A stretch of 64,000 nt of DNA from Nocardia australiensis. GTDB taxonomy: Bacteria > Actinomycetota > Actinomycetes > Mycobacteriales > Mycobacteriaceae. Below, piece after piece: positions 16,363-24,980 of this stretch; position 1 is the stretch's first letter; every line of letters begins with the position of its first letter. The position numbers and the translations under genes are program-made. The stretch is taken from positions 124,001 to 188,000 of the forward strand of contig NZ_JAJFZM010000003.1 of the NCBI RefSeq assembly GCF_020733705.1, given 5' to 3'. The notes beneath the pieces are model-generated. The model was not told the DNA's origin, made no database searches, and worked only from the letters and a program-made list of their open reading frames with translations.

Positions 16363-17541
16363 ATGCGTTCGATAGATAACGCCCAACGCCGGGCCCGACT
16401 CGCGAACCGGCACCGTCTCGCCGCAGCGGTGCGCACCGACGAGATCTCCGAGGTGGCCCGCTCACTGGTCGTGCTGCACGCCACCGATCCGGCCACGGTG
16501 TATCTGTCGATCGGCGCGCGCAGCAACACCGCCACCCCCGAACACGTCGAACGGTCTCTCTACGAAGACCGCACGCTACTGCGGCTGCTGGCCATGCGGC
16601 GCACCATGTTCGTCGCGCCGGTCGAATTGCTGCCGGTATTGCAAGCATCGTGTGCTGATGCGCTCGCCGAGAAACAGCGCCGCACCTACAGCAGGTTCAT
16701 CGAATCGGCCGGCGTGGTCGACGGCAATGCTCGCGACTGGCTGGCCGACGTCGAAGACGAGACCCACAAGGCGCTGCTGTCACTCGGCGCCGCGACCGGC
16801 GCACAACTGAGCAAACAGGTGCCGCGGCTGCGCACCCAGGTGAATCCCGCCCCGGACAAGTCATATTCGAAGCCGACCAGCATCACCACCTGGGTGCTCG
16901 TCATCCTCGGTGTCGAGGGACGGATCGTGCGCGGGCGGCCGAACGGCTCCTGGACCAGCAGCCAATACACCTGGGCGCCCGTGGAATCCTGGCTCCCTGG
17001 CGGCGCGGCGAGGATCCCCGCCGATCGCGCCCGCGCCGAACTGGTCCGAAAGTGGTTGTCCGCGTTCGGTCCCGCGCCCGTCTCCGACATCAAATGGTGG
17101 ACCGGCTGGTCACTGGCCGAGGTCCGCAAGGCCCTCACCCAACTCGATGTGGTCGAGGTCGATCTCGACGGCGGCACCGGCATCCTGCTCGCCGACGACC
17201 TCGAACCGGACCCCACCCCCGACCCGTGGGTGTCGCTACTGCCCGCCCTCGACCCCACCCCGATGGGCTGGCAGTCCCGCGACTGGTACCTGGGCCCGCA
17301 CGGGGCGAGGCTGTTCGACCGCAACGGCAATATCGGCCCCTCGATCTGGCACAACGGCCGCATCGTCGGCGGCTGGGCCCAACGCACAGACGGCGAACTC
17401 GTATACCGCCTCCTCGAGGACGTGGGCTCGGACGCCACCGCCATGATCGAGGCCGAACTCGCCCGCACCGCAATCTGGTACGGCGACGTTCGCGCTATCC
17501 CCCGCTTCCGCACTCCCCTCGAACGCGAACTCACCGCATAA
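16363..17541 (+). CDS. Winged-helix DNA-binding protein, AlkZ/YcaQ-like (HTH_42)
   Basis: The 392-residue protein matches the HTH_42 family in layout: an N-terminal helical region (LAAAVRTDEISEVARSLVVL), repeated winged-helix units, and a C-terminal beta-rich part (PTPMGWQSRDWYLGPH, WHNGRIVGGWAQR). The family includes E. coli YcaQ and Streptomyces AzinZ-type DNA glycosylases that unhook crosslinks and alkylated bases, but many actinobacterial members are uncharacterised. I could not identify the catalytic Gln-x-Gln or Gln-x-Asp motif with certainty, so a DNA repair role is inference. The ATG is preceded by a -10 box at 16351-16356, consistent with a leaderless message. Confidence 0.75.
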   Translation: MRSIDNAQRRARLANRHRLAAAVRTDEISEVARSLVVLHATDPATVYLSIGARSNTATPEHVERSLYEDRTLLRLLAMRRTMFVAPVELLPVLQASCADALAEKQRRTYSRFIESAGVVDGNARDWLADVEDETHKALLSLGAATGAQLSKQVPRLRTQVNPAPDKSYSKPTSITTWVLVILGVEGRIVRGRPNGSWTSSQYTWAPVESWLPGGAARIPADRARAELVRKWLSAFGPAPVSDIKWWTGWSLAEVRKALTQLDVVEVDLDGGTGILLADDLEPDPTPDPWVSLLPALDPTPMGWQSRDWYLGPHGARLFDRNGNIGPSIWHNGRIVGGWAQRTDGELVYRLLEDVGSDATAMIEAELARTAIWYGDVRAIPRFRTPLERELTA

Positions 17542-17744
17542 GCGTTGCACGCTATGCACATACCGAGCACACGGCCGAGCGCGAGTTGGATAACCGTTTT
17601 GTCGATGATTCGTCGGCCCGCCCGAGCAGCGTTGTCATGCAGTGCCGCAACCTTTTTCGGCCTATCCACGTCGACTACAACGAGCCACGCCGCATCGACA
17701 GCTGGTGCCGCGCAGCACTTCCTCACCGCTGCCGAGAAGGCGTG

Positions 17745-18617
17745 TCAGTGTGTCTCCACGCCTTGTTGCATGTCCGGTCGAATGCTGCTCGGTCCGTTCG
17801 CTGGATCGTCGTCGAGTTCGCTGAGGAAATCGGCCACCACACGGGCCATGCCGTCTGGGTCGTCGTCGTGAATCCAGTGTCCTGCGCCCGGGAACTGCAC
17901 CAATCGGCCGGCGGGCCGCCGGGCGACCATCTCGTAGGCCAGTGGCTCGGGTAGCAACGTACTGTGCTCGCCGCGCAATACCAGGGCGGGGCAGGCAGAG
18001 TCCAGCCAATCGCTCCACCAATCACCCACGCCACTGATCTGGACAGCCATCATCTCGTTCCAGTCGAACAGCAGCCGCCATCGGCCGTCTGCTGTTGGTA
18101 CAGCACTTTGCATGAAATACCCGGGCTCGGGAATTCCTCGCGCTCGAATCGCCTCGGCCAGCGCCTTTTTCGTGGCTGCCGTCTCGGGCCAACCGCGCAC
18201 ATCCAACACCGGGTGTTCGATCTCCGGCGTGCGCATCAACGGCCCCACGTCCTCGATGACCAATGCTGCCACCAGTTCCGGGTGCCGCGCGGCCAACTGG
18301 TAGGCGGTGATACCGCCACGTGAATGACCCAAGACCACGACCGGTCCGAGATCCAAATGCCGGACCAGACCAGCGATATCGGCGACGAAGTCATCGTTGG
18401 TGTAGCTGTCGGTATGGCTGCTGTAGCCATGACCGCGTTGATCGGGTGCGATCACATGCGCGCCGGAGGCAAGGTCGTGGGCGAGGCGAGTGAAAACAGC
18501 GCCTCGACCGAAACTGCCGTGCAGGGCGACAACTGGTCGGCCGGTGCCAACAAAGTCCGTATACGCCATATCGATGCCGTTTACCGCTACTGATTTCAGT
18601 TCTGCCACTTCAACCAT
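17745..18617 (-). CDS. Alpha/beta hydrolase
   Basis: This is a 290-residue cytoplasmic alpha/beta-fold hydrolase. The oxyanion motif is ALHGSFGRG near residue 34, the nucleophile elbow GHSRGG near residue 97, and the catalytic His is in GAGHWIHDDD near the C-terminus. A lid domain lies between (residues 130-200). It resembles epoxide hydrolase, haloperoxidase and lactonase-type enzymes; the reaction cannot be named. It has no signal peptide. It stands downstream of the nadABC operon on the same strand, separated by a relic of the nadC 3' end. Confidence 0.85.
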   Translation of the reverse strand: MVEVAELKSVAVNGIDMAYTDFVGTGRPVVALHGSFGRGAVFTRLAHDLASGAHVIAPDQRGHGYSSHTDSYTNDDFVADIAGLVRHLDLGPVVVLGHSRGGITAYQLAARHPELVAALVIEDVGPLMRTPEIEHPVLDVRGWPETAATKKALAEAIRARGIPEPGYFMQSAVPTADGRWRLLFDWNEMMAVQISGVGDWWSDWLDSACPALVLRGEHSTLLPEPLAYEMVARRPAGRLVQFPGAGHWIHDDDPDGMARVVADFLSELDDDPANGPSSIRPDMQQGVETH

Positions 18618-18766
18618 CCTGCCGACCCACCAACGGATCTACACTACTGACCACCAATACAGGGAAGTGGCTTATAGTCGACGCCGACACAATGTAGACG
18701 CCCACGTCGACGAAGCGCGCAGCCGCGAAAATTCGAGCTCGGTCCACCATGAGCGTTTGCGCGGTG

Positions 18767-18882
18767 TCCAGATATCCAGCACGCGGAATGAGTGGGTCAG
18801 CGCACCGACAGCGAGGTAATCGACGCCGGCGCGGGCACAGTCGGCGGCGGCAAGACACAGACCGCCAAGGAATCGAGCCAAG
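18767..18882 (-). pseudogene. Relic of a second nadC 3' end
   Basis: On the minus strand this stretch reads LARFLGGLCLAAADCARAGV then DYLAVGALTHSFRVLDIW, against SSGGLRLADAADYARTGV and DYLAVGALTHSVRVLDLGL at the end of the intact nadC just upstream. The DNA match runs for about 110 bases with many substitutions, mostly silent or conservative. No complete second gene is present, and the rest of the 289-base gap (18618-18906) holds nothing else I recognise. It is either a leftover from a duplication or from replacement of an older nadC. Confidence 0.8.
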
Positions 18883-18906
18883 TCCACCCGACCATCGCAC
18901 GCCGTC

Positions 18907-19770
18907 CTACATATCCAGCCCGAGGTCCAGCACACGCACAGAATGGGTCAGGGCGCCGACGGCGAGGTAATCGACGCCGGTGCGGGCGTAGTCAGCGGCG
19001 TCGGCGAGGCGAAGGCCGCCGGAGGATTCCAGCTTGGTCTGCGGCGCCATGCTGTCGCGGCGCTGGACTGCGGCCTGGGTCTGCCAGAGTGGAAAGTTAT
19101 CCAACAGAACGAGTTCCACGTTTTCGGCGAGGACGGCATCGAGCTGCTCGAGGCTGTCCACCTCGACCTCGCAGTCGATAGCGGGGGCCAGTTCACGGAC
19201 GGCACGCAGGGCTTCGACCACCGAACCAGCGGCCACCACGTGATTGTCCTTGATCAGCGCCGCGTCGCCGAGGCCCATACGGTGATTCACGCCGCCACCG
19301 ACTCGGACGGCGTATTTCTGCAGCGCACGCAGGCCGGGCAGGGTCTTGCGGCTGTCGCGAATCCTGCAGGCCGTGCCCGAAACCTCATCCACCCATGCGG
19401 ACGTCGCGGTAGCGATGCCGGACAGGTGGCAGACCAGATTGAGCATGGTGCGTTCCGCGGTGAGCAGCCCGCGCGTCGGCGCGACCAGACCGAGGACCGA
19501 CTGTCCCGGCCGCACCCGGGTACCGTCGGCGACCCGATCGGTGATCTCGTAGTTCCCCACGCCGATCACCTCATCGAGCACGAGCAGCCCGACGTCGAGC
19601 CCCGCGACGGTCCCCGACTGCCGGGAAACCACCGACGCCTTCACCACCGCATCCGCCGGAACCGTTGCCGCGGTAGTGACATCGGCCCCATACCGCAGAT
19701 CCTCGTCGAGCGCGGTCCGAATAAGCCCGACCACTTCATCACGCCCGAGACCACTATCAAGACCCATCAA
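18907..19770 (-). CDS. nadC: Quinolinate phosphoribosyltransferase
   Basis: NadC converts quinolinate and PRPP to nicotinate mononucleotide, the last step of de novo NAD precursor synthesis. The 287-residue protein shows the conserved RDSRKTLPGLRALQKYAV and VGGGVNHRMGLGDAALIKDNH active-site segments, with the catalytic Lys and Arg residues, and ends in GVDYLAVGALTHSVRVLDLG. Two ATG codons open the frame. It is the last gene of nadABC; a 143-base gap with a possible hairpin separates it from nadB. Confidence 0.96.
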   Translation of the reverse strand: MMGLDSGLGRDEVVGLIRTALDEDLRYGADVTTAATVPADAVVKASVVSRQSGTVAGLDVGLLVLDEVIGVGNYEITDRVADGTRVRPGQSVLGLVAPTRGLLTAERTMLNLVCHLSGIATATSAWVDEVSGTACRIRDSRKTLPGLRALQKYAVRVGGGVNHRMGLGDAALIKDNHVVAAGSVVEALRAVRELAPAIDCEVEVDSLEQLDAVLAENVELVLLDNFPLWQTQAAVQRRDSMAPQTKLESSGGLRLADAADYARTGVDYLAVGALTHSVRVLDLGLDM

Positions 19771-19844
19771 AACACTCCTAGTTCACGAGCCCGCACATCA
19801 ACTTACGAGCAGTACTGAATCCCCTTGGTACTCAATTCCATAGA

Positions 19845-19896
19845 GCCCCACCCCCGCAGCGCCGTCGCTGCTCGAGGTATAGGAGCGGGATGGGGC
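19845..19896. repeat. Imperfect hairpin between nadB and nadC
   Basis: GCCCCACCCCCGC (19845-19857) can pair with GCGGGATGGGGC (19885-19896) with one mismatch and one bulge, leaving a loop of about 27 bases. It lies in the 143-base gap between nadB and nadC. There is no T-run, so it may be an attenuator, an RNA processing site or chance GC structure. Confidence 0.3.
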
Positions 19897-19913
19897 GGTG
19901 TGGGCGACGTTGG

Positions 19914-21557
19914 TCATGATGCGCTCGGGAGTGAGTCGCGAGACCAGGGGTCGGCTACTGCGAAACCGTCGGGTGCCGCGACGGGTTGGCCTTCGGAGCC
20001 GAGGCGGAATGCGGTGCTGTAGTGCTGCGACTCGGTCGAGTGCGGGTGGTCGGATCGGGTATGGCAGCCTCGGCTTTCGGCGCGAGCCGCGGCAGCGTGC
20101 AGGAGCACTCGGGCGGCGAGGGTCAGGGCGGCATCCTCGAATTCGGTGATCCGTTGGGCCGCAGGTATTGCGGTGCCCACCGCACCGCCGGTCCGCGGCA
20201 CACGGTGCAGTACCGCGTTTTCTAATTGTCTTGCGGCATCGGCGAGGCCGTCGGCCTCGCGGATGACGGCACCGTGTGCGGTCATCAACCGCTGCACCAG
20301 GTTTCGATCGGCCCTTGGCACTGACCGGAGCGGGATCTGCGGGATCGGTACCTCCTCACCGAGCCGTTCGACCGCGGCGGCCCCGGCGCGTTCACCGACC
20401 ACCAGGCCCTCGAGCAAGCTGTTGGAAGCCAACCGGTTTCCGCCGTGCAGGCCGGTACGCGCCACCTCTCCGGCGGCATAGAGGCCGGGAACGGCGGTGC
20501 GCCCGTGTGTGTCGGTGACTACTCCACCGCACTGGTAGTGCGCGGCCGGGGCAACGGGGACGAGGTCGGTCCTCGGGTCGATCCCCGCGGCCAGACAGGA
20601 CGCGGTGATGGTCGGGAACCGTTGCGGGAAACCGTCGATGGCACGAGCGTCGAGATACACGTGGTCGGTCCCGAGTACGCGCATTCGGTCGGCGATGGCA
20701 CGCGACACCACATCCCTCGGCGCCAGGTCGCCGCGCGGGTGCACGCCCGCGGTCACCGAATCTCCTTCTGAATCAACGAGTATCGCGCCCTCACCGCGAA
20801 CGGCCTCACTGATCAACGGCCTGCGTCCGGTCCCACCCGGCGTGTACAGCACGGTTGGATGGAACTGCACGAACTCGAGATCGGCCACGGTCGCCCCGGC
20901 CCATAGGGCCAACGCGATCCCATCCGCGGTCGCACCGGGCGGGTTGGTACTGAGCGCGTACAACTGGCCCAGCCCACCGGTGGCCAACAGCACCGCAGGC
21001 GCGTGCACAACCCCGAATCCACGCTCGGACACCGCGATCACGCCCTGCACGCCACCACGGCCGGTGACGATCTCCAAAGCCGCAGTGCCGAACAGCACCG
21101 GCAGATCGGCGGCATTAAGAGCTCGCTGCACCTCCGCGCCGGTAGCGTCGCCACCGGCATGGATGATCCGCCGCGTGCTGTGTCCGCCCTCGCGGGTGCG
21201 CGAAACCTGGCCGTCGCGACCGAGATCGAACACCGCACCCAGGTCGGTCAACGCCGCGACGGCGTCCTGCCCGCCTTCGACAATTGACCGAACCGCGTCC
21301 ATATCACAGAGCCCGGCCCCGGCCTCGACCGTGTCGCGCACATGCGATTCGACTGAATCCTCATGTGGCGCAACGACCGCGATCCCGCCCTGGGCGTACT
21401 GCGTCGAGGTATCTGTCGCGCCGCCTTTACTGAGAATAAGCACCCGAAGCCCACGCAGCGACGCGGTGCGTGCTGCCGTCAGCCCCGCCACTCCACCTCC
21501 GATCACGACCAGGTCGGCGTCTTCCTCCCAGTCGATCGGCGGCCGTCCGGCAGTCAT
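19914..21557 (-). CDS. nadB: L-aspartate oxidase
   Basis: NadB is the FAD enzyme that oxidises L-aspartate to iminoaspartate for NadA. The N-terminal dinucleotide fold is LVVIGGGVAGLTAARTA, followed by GGATDTSTQYAQGGIAV. The active-site region HPRGDLAPRDVVSRAI and the C-terminal FAD-contact LYAAGEVARTGLHGGNRLASN are present. At 547 residues it is of normal length. It follows nadA by 70 bases and belongs to the NdnR-controlled operon. Confidence 0.96.
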   Translation of the reverse strand: MTAGRPPIDWEEDADLVVIGGGVAGLTAARTASLRGLRVLILSKGGATDTSTQYAQGGIAVVAPHEDSVESHVRDTVEAGAGLCDMDAVRSIVEGGQDAVAALTDLGAVFDLGRDGQVSRTREGGHSTRRIIHAGGDATGAEVQRALNAADLPVLFGTAALEIVTGRGGVQGVIAVSERGFGVVHAPAVLLATGGLGQLYALSTNPPGATADGIALALWAGATVADLEFVQFHPTVLYTPGGTGRRPLISEAVRGEGAILVDSEGDSVTAGVHPRGDLAPRDVVSRAIADRMRVLGTDHVYLDARAIDGFPQRFPTITASCLAAGIDPRTDLVPVAPAAHYQCGGVVTDTHGRTAVPGLYAAGEVARTGLHGGNRLASNSLLEGLVVGERAGAAAVERLGEEVPIPQIPLRSVPRADRNLVQRLMTAHGAVIREADGLADAARQLENAVLHRVPRTGGAVGTAIPAAQRITEFEDAALTLAARVLLHAAAARAESRGCHTRSDHPHSTESQHYSTAFRLGSEGQPVAAPDGFAVADPWSRDSLPSAS

Positions 21558-21627
21558 GCGACCCCGCCGTCACGGGCGAACACCGGAGTCTCGACCTCGT
21601 AGCGCCCTGGTGTGGCAGCGAATCCGC

Positions 21628-22683
21628 TCATTCCCCACCGCCGGGGTTGCCGATCTCGATCATCCGTTGCACTGAACCACGGCCGCGCGCAGCAGTTTCC
21701 GGGTCGACATGCACCTCATCGCGTCCCTCCACCAGGCAGCGCAGCAACGCGGCGGGGGTGATCATCTTCATGTACTTGCATGAGGCGCGATCGTTGACGG
21801 CCTGGAAGTCGATGCCGGGGGCAGCCTTTCGCAGCTGGTGCAACATGCCGATCTCGGTGGCTACCAGCACCTGGTTCGAGGTGGCGGCCTTGGCCGCGTC
21901 GATCATGCCGCCGGTGGACAGGATGTGCACCCGCTCGGCCGGGAAGGCGCCCTCGCCCGCGAGGTACAACGCCGATGTGGCGCAACCGCATTCGGGGTGC
22001 ACGAACAGTTCGGCGTCGGGGTGGGTGCGGGCTTGATCCTGCAATTCGTCGCCGTTGATACCCGCGTGCACGTGGCATTCGCCTGCCCAGATGTGCATGT
22101 TCTCGCGGCCGGTCACGCGCTTGACATGTGCGCCGAGGAATTGGTCGGGCAGGAACAACACCTCACGGTCGGGGTCGATGGAGGCGACCACGTCGACGGC
22201 GTTCGACGACGTGCAGCAGATGTCGGTGAGCGCCTTCACCGCGGCGGTGGTGTTCACATACGACACGACCACCGCGTTCGGAAATTCGGCCTTCCACGCG
22301 CGCAATTCGTCGGCGCTGATGGAATCCGCGAGCGAGCAGCCTGCCCGCTGGTCCGGGATGAGGACGGTTTTTCCGGGGCTGAGAATCTTCGCCGTCTCTG
22401 CCATGAAGTGCACACCGCAGAACACGATGGTGTCCTCGGAGGCCTCGGCCGCGATGCGCGAGAGCGCCAGCGAATCACCGACGTGATCGGCCACGTCCTG
22501 AATCTCCGGCAGCTGGTAGTTGTGCGCGAGAATCGTGGCGTTGCGCATCCTGGCGAGTCGCTTGATCTCTTGCGCCCAGCCCGACGTGCCCTCGACTCCG
22601 GTGAATCCCGACGGCCCGTCGGTGACCTGCTCCATCAGCGTGGTGCCAGGCGCGGTTACGAGCTTCGCTCCCATCGTCGCCAT
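21628..22683 (-). CDS. nadA: Quinolinate synthase A
   Basis: NadA condenses iminoaspartate with dihydroxyacetone phosphate to quinolinate using a [4Fe-4S] cluster. The three conserved Cys positions are in TDICCTSSN, WAGECHVH and HPECGCATSA. The ATG at 22683 is chosen because an AAGGAG ribosome binding site lies seven bases upstream; this gives 351 residues. A longer frame reaches past the operator and is not used. The 5' leader begins at the NdnR operator centred at 22748. Confidence 0.96.
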   Translation of the reverse strand: MATMGAKLVTAPGTTLMEQVTDGPSGFTGVEGTSGWAQEIKRLARMRNATILAHNYQLPEIQDVADHVGDSLALSRIAAEASEDTIVFCGVHFMAETAKILSPGKTVLIPDQRAGCSLADSISADELRAWKAEFPNAVVVSYVNTTAAVKALTDICCTSSNAVDVVASIDPDREVLFLPDQFLGAHVKRVTGRENMHIWAGECHVHAGINGDELQDQARTHPDAELFVHPECGCATSALYLAGEGAFPAERVHILSTGGMIDAAKAATSNQVLVATEIGMLHQLRKAAPGIDFQAVNDRASCKYMKMITPAALLRCLVEGRDEVHVDPETAARGRGSVQRMIEIGNPGGGE

Positions 22684-22737
22684 GATGGCTCCTTCCTCCA
22701 TGCGCTCGACAACACCGCCGATTCGCATCAAACCAGG

Positions 22738-22758
22738 TTTTCGACTTATAATCGAAAA
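22738..22758. promoter_or_regulatory. NdnR/NrtR operator overlapping divergent promoters
   Basis: TTTTCGA-N7-TCGAAAA is a 21-base inverted repeat with perfect 7-base arms, between nadA (minus) and the Nudix regulator (plus). A consensus TATAAT (22747-22752) lies inside it, seven bases before the GTG at 22760; on the other strand TATAAG serves nadA. Binding here would shut both promoters. NdnR of Corynebacterium is known to bind a site of this size and place. Confidence 0.8.
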
Positions 22759-22759
22759 C

Positions 22760-23518
22760 GTGCCCCATAGTAACACCATCCACGAATCGCTCACTGCGGT
22801 GTTCCAGGCTCGGCGCTTCCCTACCGACATCACCGCAGGTTGCAGCCCCGCGGAACTCCCAGCCGAGGTAAACCGGCGCTGCCCGCCCGATCAGCGCACC
22901 GAGCTCGCCGTGCTGCTATGGCAGCGCGCACTCGACCCGCAGCGGGGCACCTGGTCGCTGCCCGGCGGTCGGCTGCGCGATGACGAGGACCTCGACACCT
23001 CCGCGCGGCGTCAGCTCGCTGAGAAGGTCGATGTGCGCGAACTGACACATCTGGAACAGCTGTCGGTATTCAGCAAGCCGGACCGCGTGCCCGATCCGCG
23101 TCGTATCGCATCGGCCTACCTCGGCCTCGTCCCGCTCACCGCGGACCCACAACTACCGTCGGATACCGCATGGCATCCGGTCTCCGCGCTGCCACACATG
23201 TCCTTCGACCACGGCACCGTCGTCGACCACGCCCGCACCCGACTGGCCGCCAAGCTCTCCTACACCAACATCGCCTTCGCGCTGGCCCCCGACCGTTTCA
23301 CCATGTCGACGCTGCGCGAAATCTACTGCGTAGCACTGGGTTATGACGTCGACACCACCAATCTGCAACGAGTCCTCAGTCGTCGCAAGGTCATCACCCC
23401 GACCGGCGCAACCGCCGCACCAGGCCGCGCGGGAGGCCGCCCTGCCGCGCTCTACCGTTTCAGCGACTCCGGGCTTCGCGTCACCGACGAATTCGCCGTA
23501 TTTCGGCCGCCTAATTGA
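22760..23518 (+). CDS. ndnR: Nudix-type NAD regulator (NdnR/NrtR family)
   Basis: The 252-residue protein joins a Nudix-like domain (LPGGRLRDDEDLDTSARRQL, residues about 55-110) to a C-terminal winged helix (SYTNIAFALAPDRF and LREIYCVALGYDVDTTNLQR). In this family the Nudix fold senses NAD metabolites such as ADP-ribose and the winged helix represses NAD genes. The Nudix box is degenerate: the expected REx2EE glutamates read RRQLAEKV, so hydrolysis is probably lost. The GTG at 22760 lies seven bases after TATAAT inside the operator, pointing to a leaderless, autorepressed message. It diverges from nadABC, as Rv1593c does in M. tuberculosis. Confidence 0.9.
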   Translation: MPHSNTIHESLTAVFQARRFPTDITAGCSPAELPAEVNRRCPPDQRTELAVLLWQRALDPQRGTWSLPGGRLRDDEDLDTSARRQLAEKVDVRELTHLEQLSVFSKPDRVPDPRRIASAYLGLVPLTADPQLPSDTAWHPVSALPHMSFDHGTVVDHARTRLAAKLSYTNIAFALAPDRFTMSTLREIYCVALGYDVDTTNLQRVLSRRKVITPTGATAAPGRAGGRPAALYRFSDSGLRVTDEFAVFRPPN

Positions 23519-24167
23519 TCGCGACGGCCACCGACCCGGCCGACGAGCATCGATTCTGCCGAAGGGCACGCCGTGTTCGCATACTTCGGCAGCACCGCCG
23601 ATCGGGGCGCGGCGGCGGGACATCCACACCGATGTAGCGCGCAGATGCGGCGGTGGACTAGCAATCCAGGGGCCGATCCAGAAAGTAGACCGCGGCCTCA
23701 ATCGTGCGAACGGTTGTGATGCTTGCTGGTGCGCCGATACTGCCGCTTGCTGGGGATGGGTTGCGCGGCGCTGGACCGGCGCAGCGCATTGCGCCGTCGC
23801 CACGCCACCAGATCCGGCCGTTCCCCACCCTGCTCCCGCACCGTCTCCGACAGCGCCGCCTTGTCACATTTGTTCATTGCCAACACTTCCGCCCCTTCGA
23901 ATCGACCGCAACGGTACTCACGCAATCACCCCGCCTGCCAGTCATTTTCCGGCCACCCCGATAACAGATCGTCAGCTCACCGTTGGCGATGCCCACTGCG
24001 GCGGCGAATCTCATCACCGATGAGATCCGCCGATCCCGTAGAACCCCCTGCGCGCCCGGAATCGGCGGAACCTCACCGTGCTAGGGACATCCTCGAAAAC
24101 CATTGCGCCATATATGTATTCGGCACCATCGGGGTCACGGACATGTCCGCGATCGATGACGAGCGGC
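23519..24167. other. 649-base gap, mostly without recognisable genes
   Basis: The only protein-like frame is the short minus-strand ORF at 23698-23877. The remainder has GC-rich sequence with several overlapping frames on both strands, none resembling a family I know. It separates ndnR from the converging DUF2567 gene and looks like decayed DNA. Confidence 0.5.
23698..23877 (-). CDS. Possible 59-residue basic protein
   Basis: An ATG at 23877 opens a 59-codon frame beginning MNKCDKAALSETVREQGGER and ending in a strongly basic tail (Arg, Lys and His rich). Codons show high third-position GC in the first 40 positions. A weak GGAAG precedes the ATG by about ten bases. I recognise no family. The basic tail could suit nucleic acid binding, but the ORF may equally be a gene fragment in a decayed region. 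Confidence 0.35.
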   Translation of the reverse strand: MNKCDKAALSETVREQGGERPDLVAWRRRNALRRSSAAQPIPSKRQYRRTSKHHNRSHD

Positions 24168-24308
24168 TCAGGCGGTCTTCATCTGCGGTGCGGGCGGAGG
24201 CTGCGGAGATGGCCTGCGGCCGACGCCCCCAATGGCCCAGAACACCAACTCAACCAGCCAGAAAAGGAGTAGGAACAGGGATTGGAGCCGATCATCCCAG
24301 CCGACGCG
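24168..24308 (-). other. Open frame continuing in phase after the DUF2567 stop codon
   Basis: Directly after the TGA of the DUF2567 gene, 46 further sense codons run in the same frame to a second TGA. They encode a hydrophobic helix (LFLLLFWLVELVFWAIGGV) and a Pro-rich tail ending QMKTA. No ATG or GTG lies before the helix, so it cannot easily be a separate gene. It could be a readthrough extension (the stop context is TGA followed by C), the relic 3' end of a lost membrane protein, or the result of a point mutation in the upstream gene. Confidence 0.5.
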
Positions 24309-24980
24309 TCAGCCGGAACGCGACTCCCCGACCGGTTCGTATCCTTCAGCATGAGCCACGCTGTCGCCCGCATGTCCATCGGCGCGGTAGGTCCCGTAAG
24401 TTATTGCCGTGAAATGGGTTCGATCGCCGATCGGCCGCGACGCTCCGAATGGTCCAGCGAATCCGGTGCCGAGATCCTCCGACGAACTGAGCGCGGCAAG
24501 AAACAGCAGGATCAATGCCGCGATCAACGGCTGCACGATCAACGCCAACCAACTGCCAACCTCGGCCGGCAAGTCCACGATCTGCCCGACGGGCGGATCG
24601 TGCGGGCGCGGATGATGCCACTGCGCGACCTGCTCACCCAGCCGCGACATCGCGAACGCACCGACCACCGACCCGACCACCAACGCCAGCTGCATGATCG
24701 GTCCGCGCACCGCGCGCCACCGCCACGCGCCCACCGCGGAAAGCAGTCCGGTCACCGCGCCGATACAGACGAAGATCGCCAGTGCGTCGAATTGGTGCAC
24801 GCTCTCCCCGGTCAAAGTTGCGCCGCGCCCGGGTTGTGTCACCAGCAGCTGTTCGGTCGGCGCCAACCAACCCCACACCACCGCACCGACCACGCTGAGC
24901 AGTAGCACCGCGACCACGATGATCACGGCGGCACGCACCTCACGCCGAATCCCCGCCGAAGGTATCGAATCCGTCGTCAC
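24309..24980 (-). CDS. DUF2567 membrane protein linked to biotin synthase
   Basis: The 223-residue protein starts at a GTG (24980) sharing one base with the bsaP stop codon (TAG/GTG), so the two are translationally coupled. It has four hydrophobic segments, near residues 14-36, 63-82, 90-107 and 140-162, and a polar C-terminal tail. The layout and the position after bioB-bsaP match M. tuberculosis Rv1591. Its function is unknown; the operon suggests a role around biotin, such as transport or support of the Fe-S enzyme. An in-frame hydrophobic extension follows the stop. Confidence 0.8.
   Translation of the reverse strand: MTTDSIPSAGIRREVRAAVIIVVAVLLLSVVGAVVWGWLAPTEQLLVTQPGRGATLTGESVHQFDALAIFVCIGAVTGLLSAVGAWRWRAVRGPIMQLALVVGSVVGAFAMSRLGEQVAQWHHPRPHDPPVGQIVDLPAEVGSWLALIVQPLIAALILLFLAALSSSEDLGTGFAGPFGASRPIGDRTHFTAITYGTYRADGHAGDSVAHAEGYEPVGESRSG

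Noticed and set aside
17542..17744. Minus-strand frame beginning MRKCCAAPAVDAAW between the winged-helix gene and the hydrolase.
   Set aside because: Third-position GC is low and uneven, there is no family resemblance, and the frame continues far into the antisense of the winged-helix gene.
23519..23697. Plus-strand continuation after ndnR with ILPKGTPC, suggestive of a Nudix protein.
   Set aside because: Only the LPKG tetrapeptide fits; no Nudix box follows in any frame.
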